From the NCBI GenBank assembly GCA_003170875.1, contig PMYJ01000175.1:656-7164 (forward strand): a DNA stretch of 6,509 nucleotides, written 5' to 3'. Shown one piece after another: positions 5,888 to 6,509 of this stretch. This stretch comes from Candidatus Dormiibacterota bacterium (lineage in GTDB: Bacteria; Chloroflexota; Dormibacteria; Aeolococcales; Aeolococcaceae). The notes under the pieces were generated by a model, which had not been told where the DNA came from, searched no databases, and worked only from the letters and a program-made list of their open reading frames with translations. Positions within the stretch are counted from its first letter, which is position 1. Every line of letters begins with the position of its first letter. The translations under genes and the position numbers were made by a program.

Positions 5888-5924
5888 GCCTCTCGTGGGG
5901 CCTTCCGTCTGGTCAAATGGGACG

Positions 5925-6001
5925 GGGCGAGTAGCTCAGCCGGTTAGAGCAGGGGGCTCATAACCCTCGGGTCGCAGGTTCGAATCCTGCCTCGCCCACC
6001 A
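5925..6001 (+). tRNA. tRNA with CAT anticodon, probably elongator tRNA-Met; CCA encoded
   Basis: A full cloverleaf can be drawn. The acceptor GGGCGAG (5925-5931) pairs with CTCGCCC (5991-5997). The D stem is GCTC/GAGC (5934-5937, 5947-5950). The anticodon stem GGGGG/CCCTC (5952-5956, 5964-5968, one G-T pair) has loop CTCATAA and anticodon CAT at 5959-5961. The T stem GCAGG/CCTGC has loop TTCGAAT. The discriminator is A5998, followed by an encoded CCA (5999-6001). Position 1-72 is a normal G-C pair, whereas bacterial initiators carry a C-A mismatch there, so this is not the initiator. A CAT anticodon may also be the tRNA-Ile2 whose C34 becomes lysidine; the sequence resembles elongator Met more, but Ile2 cannot be ruled out by eye. 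A TCAAAT hexamer (5913-5918) could be its -10. Confidence 0.95.
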
Positions 6002-6005
6002 GCGC

Positions 6006-6509
6006 CTAGCGAAGCCGGTAGCGGATCGGCCGGTCGTCGCTCGCGACCACCTTGGGCCCAGCCCGCTCCAGGATGCGGCGCACCTGCTGGCCGCTGACCC
6101 CGGGGCCGAGACGGTCCCGGATGCCGACGACCGGGAGCGGGTGCTTGGCACCGCGCAGAGCCGCCAGCACCTGCTCCTCCAGCGAGATCCCGTCGCCGTC
6201 CGCACCGGTTTCGCCCGTGGCCACGGTTGTGATCGGGATCTCCGGCGCGTGCGGTGGTGCCTCAGGCTCAGGAGCGCGGGCCTCCGCCACCGGGGCGTGG
6301 ATCTCGGGTGTGGAGGGGTGAGCCGCGGGCGGCTGGACGGCGGAGGGGGCGGGCATGCGGATCGCCGCCGGCGTCGGCGGCGTCTCCCCGCGGAGGCGGG
6401 CGAGCAGCGTCGGCAGATCGTCGAGCATCTGGCGGACGAAGATCGGGGTCCCGCTCACCTCGATCTCCCGCTCTCCGTCCTTCAGCCGGACGCTGCTGGA
6501 GGTCGGGGC
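6006..6509 (-). CDS. Protein with N-terminal GEREIEVSGTPIFV-type motif, Pro/Ala linker and C-terminal winged-helix-like domain (5' truncated by window)
   Basis: The frame is open to the window edge, so the start lies at or beyond base 6509; 167 codons are present. Three parts are visible, counting from the edge. Residues about 7-42 (SVRLKDGEREIEVSGTPIFV then RQMLDDLPTLLARLRGE) look like a small strand-strand-helix module of a type seen at the start of several uncharacterised archaeal and bacterial proteins. Residues about 43-107 are a Pro/Ala/Glu-rich, low-complexity linker. Residues 108-167 (ISLEEQVLAALRGAKHPLPV, GIRDRLGPGVSGQQVRRILE, then a basic RPIRYRLR end) fit a winged helix with a recognition helix near 138-149. 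A DNA-binding or regulatory role is inferred, not shown. An internal GTG (6458) would start inside the N-terminal module and cut its conserved strand, so I reject it. The stop codon lies 4 nt from the convergent tRNA 3' end. Confidence 0.7.
   Translation of the reverse strand, partial: APTSSSVRLKDGEREIEVSGTPIFVRQMLDDLPTLLARLRGETPPTPAAIRMPAPSAVQPPAAHPSTPEIHAPVAEARAPEPEAPPHAPEIPITTVATGETGADGDGISLEEQVLAALRGAKHPLPVVGIRDRLGPGVSGQQVRRILERAGPKVVASDDRPIRYRLR

Noticed and set aside
5133..5888. Plus-strand frame of 251 codons
   Set aside because: It is antisense to the dCMP deaminase, which carries intact HAE and PCxxC motifs; the plus frame starts with a poly-Ser stretch made by the pyrimidine tract.
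5911..5916. TTGACC as the -35 box of the dCMP deaminase promoter
   Set aside because: The 23-nt spacing to the TACGCT box is too long for a sigma-70-type promoter.
5936..6205. Minus-strand frame of 89 codons ending in RQDSNLRPEGYEPPALTG
   Set aside because: The RQDSNLRP...PALT string is the well-known artefact of translating the antisense of a tRNA; the frame overlaps the tRNA and lies antiparallel to no separate gene signal.

Overview
The window is very GC-rich and gene-dense, with short intergenic gaps. Its five fully visible protein starts of normal length share one start architecture: a -10-like hexamer ends 6 to 9 nt before the start codon and no Shine-Dalgarno is seen. That points to leaderless transcription, common in Actinomycetota, Chloroflexota/Dormibacterota-like and Deinococcus-type lineages. 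The K+-independent type of membrane pyrophosphatase also fits a high-GC, largely aerobic bacterium. I cannot place the organism more precisely from sequence alone. Nothing looks like a phage, transposon, CRISPR array or integrated island; this is a stretch of mostly housekeeping chromosome.

Layout, left to right. 1-768 (+) is the C-terminal third of a proton-pumping membrane pyrophosphatase. 828-2045 (+) is a multi-pass GT-C type membrane glycosyltransferase of the GT39/PMT_2 kind. 2087-2431 (+) is an acidic, lysine-free protein of unknown function. It converges, with a 25-nt gap, on 2457-3866 (-), an FAD-linked D-2-hydroxyacid dehydrogenase (GlcD/D-lactate dehydrogenase-like). A 114-nt divergent promoter region separates that gene from 3981-5093 (+), an Mrp/ApbC-type P-loop ATPase for Fe-S cluster delivery. 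5094-5315 holds no ordinary-sized gene, but it contains a hairpin and a candidate 15-codon microORF on the minus strand with a textbook Shine-Dalgarno. 5316-5873 (-) is a ComEB-like dCMP deaminase. A 51-nt gap separates its start from a divergent tRNA with a CAT anticodon (5925-6001). Four nt after the tRNA CCA, in convergent orientation, ends a 5'-truncated gene (6006-6509, -). It encodes a proline-linked protein with a winged-helix-like C-terminus.

The genes do not form one pathway. The pyrophosphatase couples PPi removal to proton pumping, the glycosyltransferase presumably uses polyprenyl-phosphate sugars at the membrane, the flavoenzyme feeds 2-hydroxyacid electrons to the respiratory chain or a partner, Mrp services Fe-S proteins, and the deaminase supplies dUMP. 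Each looks like an independent transcription unit. The most unusual object is the microORF at 5129-5176. It is the only start here with a strong ribosome binding site, it has its own -10-like box, and it shares a hairpin with the convergent mrp gene.
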